DNA from: Actinophytocola sp044466355
Lineage (GTDB): Bacteria; Actinomycetota; Actinomycetes; Mycobacteriales; Pseudonocardiaceae
NCBI RefSeq assembly: GCF_044466355.1
Contig: NZ_JBITMQ010000008.1
Span: forward strand, 186,001-250,000
Length of the DNA: 64,000 nucleotides
Reading direction: 5' to 3'
Below the pieces are notes generated by a model. That model was not told the origin of the DNA. It saw nothing but the letters and a program-made list of their open reading frames with translations, and ran no database searches. Position 1 is the stretch's first letter; the number at the start of each line of letters is the position of its first letter. Of this stretch, positions 15,714 through 24,908 are shown one piece after another. The position numbers and the translations under genes are program-made.

Positions 15714-17168
15714 GTGACGGAGCAGGTCGACCAACGGGTTGTCGCGGGCCGGTACGCCCTGCTGCGCGAGATCGGCCGCGGCGGCATGGGCATCGTGTGG
15801 CGCTCCGAGGACCGCACGATCGGCAGGCAGGTCGCCATCAAGGAGTTGCACCTGCCCGACGGGGTCGGCCCGGTCGAGCGCGAGGTGTTCGAGGAGCGGG
15901 TGCTGCGCGAGGCCCGGTCGGCGGGACGGCTGAACGACCCCGGCGTGGTCACGGTCTACGACGTGGTCCGCGAGCAGGGCACCACGTTCATCGTGATGGA
16001 GCTGATCGAGGCCCCCACACTGACCGACCTGGTCCGCGAGCGCGGCCCGCTGCCGCAGGACGTCGTGGCGCGGCTCGCCGAGCAACTGCTGTCCGCGCTG
16101 CGGGCGGCGCACGCGGCGGGCGTGGTGCACCGGGACGTGAAGCCGTCGAACATCATGGTGCTGCCGAGCGGCCGGGTGAAGCTCACCGACTTCGGCATCG
16201 CGCAGTCCAGCGACGACCCGCACCTGACCACGAGCGGCATCCTCGTAGGCTCACCGGTCTACATGGCACCGGAACGCCTGCGCGGCCAGGACGCCGACGC
16301 CGGGTCGGACCTGTGGGCGCTGGGCGCGGTCCTGTTCTTCGCGGTCGAGGGGTACGCGGCGCACGAGCGCACCTCCACGGCCGCCACCATGCACGCGATC
16401 CTCAACGAGGTCCCGTACCTCACCCGCTGCCAGGGCCCGCTCGCGTCGGCGATCATGGGCCTGCTCAACACGCACCCCGAGGCCAGGCCGTCCGGAGACC
16501 AGGTCAGCGGCCTGCTCTCCCAGGTCACGATGACCCCGCCGGACGGGTTCGCCGCGCAGACCGCGCACCTGACGCCACCGTCGGCCGCGCGGTACGTGGC
16601 GCACCAGCGGCCCAGCAGGCGGTGGGGCGTGCTCGCCACGGTCGGTGCCGTGCTCGCGGCCGCCCTGTTCGCGGGCGGGTACACCGTCCGGGTGCTCACC
16701 GAGCCGGGACCGGACGGCGGCAGGCCGGCGAACATGGACACGGCCCTCACCTACGGCGAAGGCGGCTACCTCCCGGAGTTCTGGTGGGAGGACTACCCCG
16801 AGGGGCGGTGCATGACGAGCGACCTCACGGACGGCAGGCAGATCACACAGAGTGCGCACGTCGAGTGCGATCAGCCGCACGTGTTCGAGGTGTACCAGTC
16901 CCGCACCTTCTACACCCCGCCGGAGGATCACGAGACCTGGCCGGACATCCCCCACCCGGGGCACGAGGACCTGGTCCAGTACACCGAGGCGATCTGCCGG
17001 ATGATCTTCGAGTCGAACGCGATGATCCCGGAGACCACAAAGGACGGACTGCGCCACCGGGCCGTGGTGCCCACCGAGGAAGCGTGGGGCGAGCACCGCG
17101 CCTCCTATTGTGTGTTGTACGCGGCGGACGGTGACCAGTTGACGAAGTCGTACCGGGTCGTGGAGTAG
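15714..17168 (+). CDS. Transmembrane serine/threonine protein kinase (paralogue)
   Basis: A 484-residue kinase very like the one at 13552: GRGGMGIVW (21-29), Lys43, HRDVKPSNIM, DFGIAQSSDD, one membrane helix near 303-326. The extracellular domain has the Cys-x-x-Pro-His pattern (ECDQPHVFEVYQ) of the septum-formation family and two later cysteines. Here a GGGAGGAGG box precedes the GTG, unlike its leaderless sister. The kinase halves are far more alike than the sensors, so the two probably read different envelope signals through similar output. Confidence 0.93.
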   Translation: MTEQVDQRVVAGRYALLREIGRGGMGIVWRSEDRTIGRQVAIKELHLPDGVGPVEREVFEERVLREARSAGRLNDPGVVTVYDVVREQGTTFIVMELIEAPTLTDLVRERGPLPQDVVARLAEQLLSALRAAHAAGVVHRDVKPSNIMVLPSGRVKLTDFGIAQSSDDPHLTTSGILVGSPVYMAPERLRGQDADAGSDLWALGAVLFFAVEGYAAHERTSTAATMHAILNEVPYLTRCQGPLASAIMGLLNTHPEARPSGDQVSGLLSQVTMTPPDGFAAQTAHLTPPSAARYVAHQRPSRRWGVLATVGAVLAAALFAGGYTVRVLTEPGPDGGRPANMDTALTYGEGGYLPEFWWEDYPEGRCMTSDLTDGRQITQSAHVECDQPHVFEVYQSRTFYTPPEDHETWPDIPHPGHEDLVQYTEAICRMIFESNAMIPETTKDGLRHRAVVPTEEAWGEHRASYCVLYAADGDQLTKSYRVVE

Positions 17169-17178
17169 CGTCTCCGGC

Positions 17179-18192
17179 ATGAACACGTGTCCGACCGCCA
17201 AGCCAGGACGGCCGTTCGGCCAGGTGCTCACCGCGATGGTGACCCCCTTCGACGCGAGCGGCAAGCTCGACCTCGGGGCCGCGCAGAGCCTCGCGAACCA
17301 CCTCGTCGACCTCGGTAACGACGGCCTGGTGGTCAGCGGGACGACCGGTGAGTCGCCGACGACCTCCGACACGGAGAAGGCCGACCTGGTGCGGGCGGTC
17401 GTCGAGGCGGTGGGCGAGCGGGCCACGGTGGTGGCGTCGGTCGGCACCTACGACACCGCGCACTCCGTGCACCTGGCGCAGCAGGCCGAGCAGGCTGGCG
17501 CGCACGGGCTCCTCGTGGTCACCCCGTACTACTCGCGGCCGCCGCAGGCCGGGCTGGTCGCGCACTTCACGGCCGTCGCCGAGGCGTCCGGCCTGCCGAA
17601 CATGCTCTACGACATCCCGCCGCGCTCGGTCGTGCCGATCGAGGTCGACACGCTGCGCAGGCTGGCCGAACACCCCAGGATCCAGGCCGTGAAGGACGCC
17701 AAGGGCGACCTGCTGGCCGGCAGTGAGGTCATCGCGAGCACCGACCTCGCCTACTACTCCGGCGACGACGCGCTGAACCTGCCGTGGCTGTCGGTCGGCG
17801 CCGTCGGGTTCGTCTCCGTCATCGGGCACGTGGTGGCGGGCAGGCTGCGCCGCATGGTCGAGACGTACGAGAACGGCGACGTGAGCACCGCCCGCACCGT
17901 CCACCGCGGACTGTTGCCGGTGTACCGGGCCATGGGCCGGGTCGGCGGCGTGATCTTCTCGAAGGCCGCGCTGCGGCTGCGCGGCCACCAGGCCGGCGAT
18001 CCCCGGCTGCCGCTGCCACCGGCGACCAGGGAGCAGGTCGCGTTGATCGCGTCCGACCTCGGTGACGCGGGCGTGCCGCTGGCCGACGCCGCACCGTCCG
18101 ATGTGGCCGCCGCGCGGGTGGCCCAGGCCGACGCCGCCGCCGCGTACATCGCCACCACCACCCACACCAGCGCCGGGCAGGTTCATAAGTGA
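17179..18192 (+). CDS. dapA: 4-hydroxy-tetrahydrodipicolinate synthase
   Basis: A 337-residue aldolase of lysine/DAP synthesis, condensing pyruvate with aspartate semialdehyde. Visible are SGTTGES (53-59), catalytic Tyr144 in YDIPPR and Schiff-base Lys172 in VKDAKGD. The C-terminus is about 35 residues longer than E. coli DapA and Ala-rich. ATG 17179 is 7 nt after TAGCGT (17166-17171), a leaderless arrangement. The final TGA overlaps the rnj GTG (18189-18192), so dapA and rnj are coupled as in mycobacteria. Confidence 0.97.
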   Translation: MNTCPTAKPGRPFGQVLTAMVTPFDASGKLDLGAAQSLANHLVDLGNDGLVVSGTTGESPTTSDTEKADLVRAVVEAVGERATVVASVGTYDTAHSVHLAQQAEQAGAHGLLVVTPYYSRPPQAGLVAHFTAVAEASGLPNMLYDIPPRSVVPIEVDTLRRLAEHPRIQAVKDAKGDLLAGSEVIASTDLAYYSGDDALNLPWLSVGAVGFVSVIGHVVAGRLRRMVETYENGDVSTARTVHRGLLPVYRAMGRVGGVIFSKAALRLRGHQAGDPRLPLPPATREQVALIASDLGDAGVPLADAAPSDVAAARVAQADAAAAYIATTTHTSAGQVHK

Positions 18193-19865
18193 CGCAGATG
18201 GCCGCGCCAGGACCACTGGCCGACGGAGGGCTGCGCGTCGTCGCGCTGGGCGGGATCGGCGAGGTCGGCCGCAACATGACGGTCTTCGAGTACGGCGGAC
18301 GCCTGCTCGTCGTGGACTGCGGGGTGCTCTTCCCGGAGGACCAGCAGCCCGGCGTCGACCTGATCCTGCCGGACTTCCGCGCGATCGAGTCCCGCATGGA
18401 CGACATCGACGCGGTGGTGCTCACGCACGGCCACGAGGACCACATCGGCGCCGTGCCCTTCCTGCTGCGCCACCGCCCGGACCTGCCGGTCGTCGGCTCG
18501 CGGTTCACGCTCGCCCTGGTCGCCGCGAAGTGCAAGGAGCACCGACTCACCCCGCACCTCGTCGAGGTCGCCGAGGGCGGGCACCACACGGCGGGCGACT
18601 TCGAGTGCGAGTTCTTCGCGGTCAACCACTCCATCCCGGACGCGCTCGCGGTCGCCGTCCGCACGCCGGCCGGGCTGGTGCTGCACACCGGTGACATCAA
18701 GCTGGACCAGCTGCCGCTCGACGGGCGGCTCACCGACCTCGCGGGGTTCTCCCGCCTCGGCGACGAGGGCGTCGACCTGTTCCTCGTGGACTCGACGAAC
18801 GCCGAGGTGCCCGGGTTCGTGATGGCCGAGCGCGAGATCGGCCCGGTGCTCGAGGGCGTGATCTCGCGGGCGAAGCAGCGGGTGATCGTGGCGTGCTTCG
18901 CGAGCCACGTGCACCGCGTGCAGCAGGTGTTCGACGTGGCCGTGCAGAACGGGCGGCGGGTCGCGCTCGTCGGCCGGTCGATGGTGCGCAACATGGGCAT
19001 CGCCGTCGACCTCGGTCTGCTGCACGTGCCGGAAGGCCTGCTCATCGATCTCAACGAGGCGCTGGAGCTGCCCGAGCACGAGGTGCTGTTCGTGTCGACG
19101 GGCTCGCAGGGCGAGCCGCTGTCGGCGCTGTCGCGGATGGCCCGTGGCGAGCACCGGCAGATCCGGATCCTCGCCGGTGACACCGTCGTGCTGGCCAGCT
19201 CGCTGATCCCCGGCAACGAGACCGCCGTGTTCGGCGTGGTCAACGGGCTCGCGCGGCTCGGCGCGAACGTGGTCCACCAGGGCAACGCGAAGGTGCACGT
19301 GTCCGGGCACGCGTCGGCGGGGGAGCTGCTGTTCCTCTACAACGCGGTCCGCCCGTCGAACGTCATGCCGGTGCACGGCGAGTGGCGGCACCTGCGGGCC
19401 AACGCGGCACTGGCCGTGGCGACCGGGGTGCCCGCCGACCACGTGGTGATCGCCGAGGACGGCGTGGTCGTCGACCTGGTGGACGGCCGGGCGAAGATCA
19501 GCGGACGGGTCGAGGTGGGGCACGTGTACGTCGACGGCCTGTCGGTCGGCGACGTCGGCGAGTCCACCCTGTCCGACCGGCTCATCCTGGGCGAGGGCGG
19601 CTTCATCGCGATCACGGTGGCCGTCGAGTCGGCCACGGGCCGGGCGCTCGGGTCACCGACCGTCTCCGGCCGCGGCTTCTCCGACGACCCGAAGGCGCTC
19701 GACGAGGTCGTGTCGCTGGTGGAGATGGAGCTGTCGCGCACGGAGGCCGAGGGCATCACCGACACGCACCGCATCGCGCAGGCCGTGCGCCGGGTCGTCG
19801 GCCGCTGGGTCGCCGACACCTACCGCCGCCGCCCCATGATCGTCCCGACGGTGATCCCCGTCTAG
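18189..19865 (+). CDS. rnj: Ribonuclease J
   Basis: A 558-residue metallo-beta-lactamase/beta-CASP ribonuclease acting as 5'-3' exonuclease and endonuclease in RNA decay and rRNA processing. The zinc motif HGHEDH is at residues 80-85; later beta-CASP motifs include DSTNAE, GRSM and VSGHASAGE. Length and motif order are typical for actinobacterial RNase J. GTG 18189 overlaps the dapA stop; an ATG three codons later is an alternative start. Confidence 0.97.
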   Translation: MTQMAAPGPLADGGLRVVALGGIGEVGRNMTVFEYGGRLLVVDCGVLFPEDQQPGVDLILPDFRAIESRMDDIDAVVLTHGHEDHIGAVPFLLRHRPDLPVVGSRFTLALVAAKCKEHRLTPHLVEVAEGGHHTAGDFECEFFAVNHSIPDALAVAVRTPAGLVLHTGDIKLDQLPLDGRLTDLAGFSRLGDEGVDLFLVDSTNAEVPGFVMAEREIGPVLEGVISRAKQRVIVACFASHVHRVQQVFDVAVQNGRRVALVGRSMVRNMGIAVDLGLLHVPEGLLIDLNEALELPEHEVLFVSTGSQGEPLSALSRMARGEHRQIRILAGDTVVLASSLIPGNETAVFGVVNGLARLGANVVHQGNAKVHVSGHASAGELLFLYNAVRPSNVMPVHGEWRHLRANAALAVATGVPADHVVIAEDGVVVDLVDGRAKISGRVEVGHVYVDGLSVGDVGESTLSDRLILGEGGFIAITVAVESATGRALGSPTVSGRGFSDDPKALDEVVSLVEMELSRTEAEGITDTHRIAQAVRRVVGRWVADTYRRRPMIVPTVIPV

Positions 19866-19957
19866 CTTCCGGAAAATTCTCTGGCTCGCGTGTCGATCCG
19901 CGCGTTCCCCATCCGACCTGTGGGTAAGAACGACGGATCAGACCCGAGGAGCCAGAG

Positions 19958-21103
19958 ATGATCGTGGACGCCACCACCCCGGCCGACGTGCGCAACGCCG
20001 TGCTGGTCGCACGGAAGCAGTGCCTGCCGGTGTCGGTCTTCGCGACCGGGCACGGCGGCCCCATGCCGGAGGGCGAGGACGTCGCGGTGATCACCACCGC
20101 GGGGATGGGCGGGGTGCTGGTCGACCCGCGGCGGCGGGTCGCGCGGGTCGGCGCCGGGGTGCGGTGGGGTGAGGTGATCGCGGCCGCCGCGCCCTTCGGG
20201 CTCGCGCCGCTGTCCGGCACCTCGCCGACCGTGGGCGTGGTCGGCTACACGCTCGGCGGCGGCATGGGCTGGCTGTCGCGCCGCTTCGGGTATGCCGCGG
20301 ACAGCGTGCTGCGGGCCGACATCGTCACCGCGGACGGCGAGTTCCGCACCGTGTCGGCCGACCGCGAGCCGGACCTGTTCTGGGCGATCCGCGGTGGCGG
20401 CGCCAACTTCGGCGTGGTCACCGCGCTCGAGTTCCGGCTGCACCCGGTCGCGTCGGTGTACGCGGGCACCGCCACGTTCGACCCGGCCCGGGCCGCCGAC
20501 GTGCTGTCGGTCTACCGCGACCTCGACGTGCCGGACGAGCTGACCGCCAACATCGTGCTCACCGCGGACGCGCTGTCGATCCGCGGCATGTACGCGGGAT
20601 CGGCGCAGGACGCCCGCCGTGCGCTCGCACCGCTGTTCCGGGCGGCAGGCGAGCCGGTCGCCGACGGCTGGCGGACCATGTCGTACACCGAGAGCGGCAC
20701 CGTCGGCGGCACCGCGCCACACAACTTCACGCTGCAGCACGACGTGCCGGTCGAGGCCGTGCTGGAGAGCGTCCGCCGGGGCGCGACCACCGTCGAGGTG
20801 CGGCGCTGGGGTGGCGCCATCGCCCGTCCCGCCGCCGACGCCGGCCCGGTCGGACACCGTGACGTGCCGTTCTCCGTCGTCGTCGACGGTGCCGCCGAGG
20901 CCGCGGCACCGGTCGTCGCGCACGCCACGGGCGGCGAGTTCCTGAACTGGCTGCACGACCCGTCCCGCACGCGGGCCGCCTACACCGCCAGCGACTGGGC
21001 GCGGCTGCGCGAGGTCAAGGCTGCCTGCGACCCCGAGCGCGTGTTCACCCCGGCCAAGAGCATCCCGCCCGCGGTCCGTCGGCCCGCCTTGCTGGGCGCG
21101 TGA
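19958..21103 (+). CDS. FAD-binding oxidoreductase (PCMH/BBE type)
   Basis: A 381-residue flavoprotein. The N-terminal FAD domain has ATGHGG, whose His could bind FAD covalently, then the phosphate-binding region GYTLGGGMGWLSRRFG and RGGGANFGVVTALEF. The C-terminal AYTASDWARLREVKAACDP segment is the berberine-bridge-type end. A second covalent Cys is absent: Ser stands in the GTSP position, so only one flavin bond is likely. It is shorter than usual (about 450) because the N-terminus starts close to the FAD domain. Its stop overlaps the start of a close paralogue. Substrate unknown. Confidence 0.88.
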   Translation: MIVDATTPADVRNAVLVARKQCLPVSVFATGHGGPMPEGEDVAVITTAGMGGVLVDPRRRVARVGAGVRWGEVIAAAAPFGLAPLSGTSPTVGVVGYTLGGGMGWLSRRFGYAADSVLRADIVTADGEFRTVSADREPDLFWAIRGGGANFGVVTALEFRLHPVASVYAGTATFDPARAADVLSVYRDLDVPDELTANIVLTADALSIRGMYAGSAQDARRALAPLFRAAGEPVADGWRTMSYTESGTVGGTAPHNFTLQHDVPVEAVLESVRRGATTVEVRRWGGAIARPAADAGPVGHRDVPFSVVVDGAAEAAAPVVAHATGGEFLNWLHDPSRTRAAYTASDWARLREVKAACDPERVFTPAKSIPPAVRRPALLGA

Positions 21104-22239
21104 CCGTGCACGCCCACGACGTGCGTGCGAGGGTGCTCGCCGCCCGCGACAGGAACCGGCCGGTCACGGTGTACGCGACGGGCCACGGCGGACAGCTGCC
21201 GGACGGCGACGTCGAGGTGATCGCCACGGCCGGGATGACCGGCGTGCGGATCGACCCGGAGCGGCGGACCGCCCGTGTCGGCGCCGGGGTGCGCTGGGGT
21301 GCGGTGATCGCGGCCGCCGCGCGGTTCGGGCTCGCGCCGCTGTCGGGCACCTCGCCGGACGTCGGCGTGGTCGGCTACACCCTCGGCGGCGGGATGAGCT
21401 GGCTGTCCCGCGTGTTCGGCTTCGCCGCCGACAGCGTGGTGGCCGCCGAGATCGTCACCGCGGACGGAGCGTCGCGGACCGTGTCGGCCGACCGCGAACC
21501 GGACCTGTTCTGGGCGATCCGCGGGGGTGGCGGCAACTTCGGCGTCGTGACCGCGCTGGAGTTCCGGCTGTACCCGGTCACCGACGTCCACGCGGGCGCC
21601 GCGACCTTCCCGCTCGACCGCGCCGCCGACGTGCTCGCCGTCTACCGCGACCTCGACCTGCCGGACGAGCTGACCGCCAACGTCGTGCTCACCCGCGACG
21701 AACTGGTCATCCGCGGCATGTACGTCGGGCCCGCCGACAAGGCCCGGCGTGCGCTGGCCCCCCTGTTCCCCGGCGAGCCGGTCACCGACGGCTGGCGGAC
21801 CATCCCGTACACCGAGAGCGGGACGATCGGTGGCACCACGCCGGAGAACTACACGCTCCAGGCCGACCTGTCCGACGCGCTGATCGCCGCCGCGCTGGAC
21901 GCCGTGCACGGGGGCGCGGCGGCGGTCGAGGTGCGGCCGTGGGGTGGCGCCATCGCCCGGCCGGGTGCGGACGCGGGCCCGATGGGGCACCGCGACGTGC
22001 CGTACTCGGTGATCGTCGACAGCCCCGCGGAGACGGCGGCGCCCATCGTCGCGCTCGCCACTGGTGGGTCCTTCCTCAACGGGCTGACCGACCCGGGTCG
22101 CACGGACACCGCCTACAGCGCGGCGGCCTACGCCCGGTTGCGCGAGATCAAGCGCGCCTACGACCCGGACGGCGTGTTCACCCCGCTCAAGGCCATCAGC
22201 GCTTCGACATCGCCACGATCAGCGCACACCCGACGGTGA
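21100..22239 (+). CDS. FAD-binding oxidoreductase (PCMH/BBE type), tandem paralogue
   Basis: A 379-residue paralogue of the preceding gene, alike along its whole length (ATGHGG, GYTLGGGMSWLSRVFG, RGGGGNFGVVTALEF, YARLREIKRAYDPDG). Start GTG overlaps the upstream stop by 4 bases (GTGA). Both copies keep the candidate FAD-linking His and lack the second Cys. The arrangement looks like a tandem duplication kept as a coupled pair, perhaps with diverged substrate pockets, since the middle regions differ most. Confidence 0.88.
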   Translation: MTVHAHDVRARVLAARDRNRPVTVYATGHGGQLPDGDVEVIATAGMTGVRIDPERRTARVGAGVRWGAVIAAAARFGLAPLSGTSPDVGVVGYTLGGGMSWLSRVFGFAADSVVAAEIVTADGASRTVSADREPDLFWAIRGGGGNFGVVTALEFRLYPVTDVHAGAATFPLDRAADVLAVYRDLDLPDELTANVVLTRDELVIRGMYVGPADKARRALAPLFPGEPVTDGWRTIPYTESGTIGGTTPENYTLQADLSDALIAAALDAVHGGAAAVEVRPWGGAIARPGADAGPMGHRDVPYSVIVDSPAETAAPIVALATGGSFLNGLTDPGRTDTAYSAAAYARLREIKRAYDPDGVFTPLKAISASTSPRSAHTRR

Positions 22240-22297
22240 TCACCTGCCGCAGCAGTGCCCGTCGCGCCTTGCGCTGTTCCCGTCTCGTCGGCCTCAT
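22196..22297 (-). CDS. Possible 33-residue basic/hydrophobic peptide
   Basis: A short ORF from ATG 22297 to TGA 22196. Its first half is very basic (RRREQRKARR-like) and its second half a short hydrophobic run (VITVGCALIVAM). It overlaps the 3' end of the FAD oxidoreductase gene on the opposite strand by 44 bp. The Shine-Dalgarno is weak. It could be a small membrane peptide or chance. Confidence 0.25.
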   Translation of the reverse strand: MRPTRREQRKARRALLRQVITVGCALIVAMSKR

Positions 22298-22368
22298 GGT
22301 GCTCACCCGCTTCTACGCTCGCCTGACACGTGTATCGCGTAGAGGGTCTCGCTGTGACGGGTGCCACG

Positions 22369-23367
22369 TCATCCCACTGTCGGCTGAACCGCGTCACCCA
22401 CGAGTACGACCTTGGGAGTACGTGAAGCCAGCTGAACGACGGTTGCGCCCGCGAGCAGCACCGCCGCGCCGAGGACCTGAACAGGCGCGAGCGTCTGTCC
22501 GAGCGCGAGCCACGTGAGCACGGTCGCGACGATCGGCTCGCACACGGCGAGCACGCTCACCACGTTCGCGGGCAGGTACCGCATCGCGCTGATCGACAGC
22601 AGGTAGGCGGCGGCCGTGCTGACCACCGCGCACGTGACCAGCAGCGTCCACACGGGCACGGCCAGCCCGGCGAACTCGGCGGTGGCGGTCATGGTCTCGC
22701 CGGGGAGCGACCACGGCGGCGTGACCACGGCGATCGCGACCGCGCCGACGACCATGCCCCAGGTGACCAGGCCCAGCGGGGGGATCGTGCTCACCCCGCG
22801 TTCGCCGATCAGGAAGTACGCGGCCGCGCACAGCGCCGACGCCACCCCGAACAACAGGCCGAACGTGTCCAGCCGCAGCCCTTCCCACACTTGCGCCACC
22901 ATCGCGAGGCCGAGGAGCGCGAGCGCCGTACCGACCCACATCCGGGCGGACAGCACCACGCGCCGCACGAACCGCACCCACAGCGCGACCAGTACGGGGG
23001 ACGTGAACTCCAGGAGCATCGCGACACCGATCGGGATGCGGGAGACCGCCGCGAAGTACAGCAGCTGCACGGCCGCGACCCCGACCAGCCCGTAGCCGAC
23101 GAGCAGCGGCAGGTCGGAGCGCCGCAACCGCAGCAGGCGCGGCCGCGTGACCGCCACGAACGCCAGCAGCAGCGCCGCGGCGAGCCCGATGCGGAAGCTC
23201 GCCACCTGCTGCGGTGAGAGGCCCGCGTCCATCGCCGGTTTCACCAGCGGGCCCGACGTGCCGAAGCAGAACGACGCCAGCACGATGAGCACCGTGCCAC
23301 GAGTAACCGTCGTAGCGGGTTCACCGGTTGAGATGGCGACGGGCTCGGTCGCGGCGGCGTTGGTCAT
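22369..23367 (-). CDS. EamA/DMT-family transporter
   Basis: A 332-residue exporter with about ten membrane helices in two EamA repeats; the first shows FCFGTSGPLVKPAMDAG and the second a long Ala/Val-rich end. It is divergent from an Lrp/AsnC regulator, a common layout in which the regulator controls export of an amino acid or analogue. The 95-bp intergenic region holds a perfect palindrome (23447-23465), a likely operator. The substrate is unknown. It is only distantly like the EamA protein at 7.4 kb. Confidence 0.92.
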   Translation of the reverse strand: MTNAAATEPVAISTGEPATTVTRGTVLIVLASFCFGTSGPLVKPAMDAGLSPQQVASFRIGLAAALLLAFVAVTRPRLLRLRRSDLPLLVGYGLVGVAAVQLLYFAAVSRIPIGVAMLLEFTSPVLVALWVRFVRRVVLSARMWVGTALALLGLAMVAQVWEGLRLDTFGLLFGVASALCAAAYFLIGERGVSTIPPLGLVTWGMVVGAVAIAVVTPPWSLPGETMTATAEFAGLAVPVWTLLVTCAVVSTAAAYLLSISAMRYLPANVVSVLAVCEPIVATVLTWLALGQTLAPVQVLGAAVLLAGATVVQLASRTPKVVLVGDAVQPTVG

Positions 23368-23446
23368 CGCGGGGTTTTCCTCTCCCTGGCAGTGCCTTCA
23401 CGCTATGTCAGAGGCCGCGAACCGCAATTGAATTCTTTCCCGCGCT

Positions 23447-23465
23447 CACGCAATATTTTTGCGTG
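23447..23465. promoter_or_regulatory. Palindromic Lrp-type operator
   Basis: CACGCAA and TTGCGTG form a perfect 7-bp inverted repeat around an AT-rich TATTT centre. The right arm contains the GTG start of the Lrp-family gene, so binding would block its own expression. The shape (about 15-19 bp, AT-rich middle) matches Lrp/AsnC sites. Confidence 0.7.
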
Positions 23466-23936
23466 AAGCTCGACGAGATCGATCACCTGCTACTGGACGA
23501 GCTGCAGGCCGACGCCGGCCGCACCCTGCGCGAGCTGGGTGAGGTCGTCGGCCTGTCGCCCAGTGCCGTGCAGCGCCGGATGGACCGCTACCGGGCGAGC
23601 GGGTTGCTCGCGCGCACGACGGCGGTGCTGAACCCGAAGGCCAGCCACGACCTGGTGTTCGCGGTCTGCCTGGTCGCGGTGGAACGGGAGTCGTCCCGGC
23701 TGCACGAGGCGTTCCAGCGCAGGCTCCTCGCCGCGCCGGAGGTGCAGCAGCTGTACATGGTCTACGGCGAGTGGGACTACGTGGTGGTGCTGGTCACGTC
23801 AGGCATGGCCCACCACAACGAGGTGGCCGAACGTCTGCTCACCGACGCGCCGAACGTCCGGAAGTACTCCACGCTGTTCGTGTTCGACCCCGTGCGCACC
23901 GGTTCGGCCATCCCGACCCGTGTGCTGAAGCCGTAG
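23463..23936 (+). CDS. Lrp/AsnC family transcriptional regulator
   Basis: A 157-residue regulator: N-terminal helix-turn-helix (LRELGEVVGLSPSAVQRRMDRY) and a C-terminal RAM/ligand domain ending in a strand with STLFVFDPV. GTG 23463 gives the standard Lrp N-terminus (KLDEIDHLLLDELQ). It diverges from an EamA exporter and probably controls it and itself through the palindrome that includes its start codon. The ligand is likely an amino acid, by family analogy. Confidence 0.92.
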   Translation: MKLDEIDHLLLDELQADAGRTLRELGEVVGLSPSAVQRRMDRYRASGLLARTTAVLNPKASHDLVFAVCLVAVERESSRLHEAFQRRLLAAPEVQQLYMVYGEWDYVVVLVTSGMAHHNEVAERLLTDAPNVRKYSTLFVFDPVRTGSAIPTRVLKP

Positions 23937-23940
23937 CCAG

Positions 23941-24798
23941 CTACGACTTGGGCCGCCAGGGGCTCGTGCTGTCCGTCGGCCGGGTCGGGTCGTGGAACCT
24001 CGGCTCGTCCAGCTCATCGGCGCGCAGCGGCACGAGGTTGTCCGTGATGGCCTGCATGATCCGCTTGTGGGCGCGGATCGCGTCGCCGGGCTTCGCGGCC
24101 GACAGGTCCGACAGGTCGACCACCGGCCCGAAGTGCACCTTGAACGTGGGCCGGTTCCTGATCGCCCGCAGCCACGAGGTCAGCAGCGGCATGAAGTCCC
24201 GCCACCCGGTCACGACCTCGGTGCCCCAGTACACGGCCTCGTGCGCGCCCCACTGGCTGATCGTCAGCACCGGCACGGAACCGGTCAGCGCCATCCGCGC
24301 GACCCCGCTCTTCCCGCGTTCCGGCCACAGCCCGGGCTCACGGCTGACGCGGCCCTCCGGGTAGACCAGCACCGGGCCCGGGGTCTCCCGCAGCGCGGTC
24401 GTCACCCGGTCGAACGCCTCGATCACGTTGGCCTTGCCGCGGTCGACGCGGAGGCTGCCGCCCTGTCGCAGCCCCCACCCGATCACCGGCGCGTCCAGCA
24501 GGCCGCCGGTCAGCAGGAACCGCGGGTTGACGCCCGCCTTGCGCAGCGCCGCGGTCAGCACGAACGGGTCGAACATCCCGATGTGGTTCGCGGCGATCAG
24601 CATCGGCTGGTGCCGCAGCTCGGCCGGGATCGACCCGGTGATCTCCAGCTTCCCGACCAGCCGCACGAAGGCCACGTCGAAGGCCGTCATGGCTCGCCAG
24701 ATCGGCGAGACCTTCTGCGGCTTCGGTCGCCGGGCGAACGGACCGCGGCGGGGCCACCGGCGTGTCGACTCGGAAGAACGGCGTGTCAGCGCGACCAT
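23941..24798 (-). CDS. 1-acyl-glycerol-phosphate acyltransferase family protein
   Basis: About 285 residues. The acyltransferase motif NHIGMFD (NHx4D type) and the later YPEGRVS block are clear, as in PlsC-like enzymes that acylate lysophosphatidic acid or related acceptors at the membrane. The N-terminus is strongly basic. The start is uncertain: ATG 24798 lies 7 nt after GATGCT, a weak -10; ATG 24810 and TTG 24849 are alternatives. It converges with the Lrp gene, whose stop is 4 nt away. Confidence 0.85.
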   Translation of the reverse strand: MVALTRRSSESTRRWPRRGPFARRPKPQKVSPIWRAMTAFDVAFVRLVGKLEITGSIPAELRHQPMLIAANHIGMFDPFVLTAALRKAGVNPRFLLTGGLLDAPVIGWGLRQGGSLRVDRGKANVIEAFDRVTTALRETPGPVLVYPEGRVSREPGLWPERGKSGVARMALTGSVPVLTISQWGAHEAVYWGTEVVTGWRDFMPLLTSWLRAIRNRPTFKVHFGPVVDLSDLSAAKPGDAIRAHKRIMQAITDNLVPLRADELDEPRFHDPTRPTDSTSPWRPKS

Positions 24799-24908
24799 GG
24801 GCGGGAGCATCGCACGACCCAGGTGGGGGTCCGCCAGGGGATCAGTCAATCCCGGTGCCCGTGTGCCAAGAGTGACTCGTGTGGCTCATGCGACTACCGT
24901 GGGGGGTT

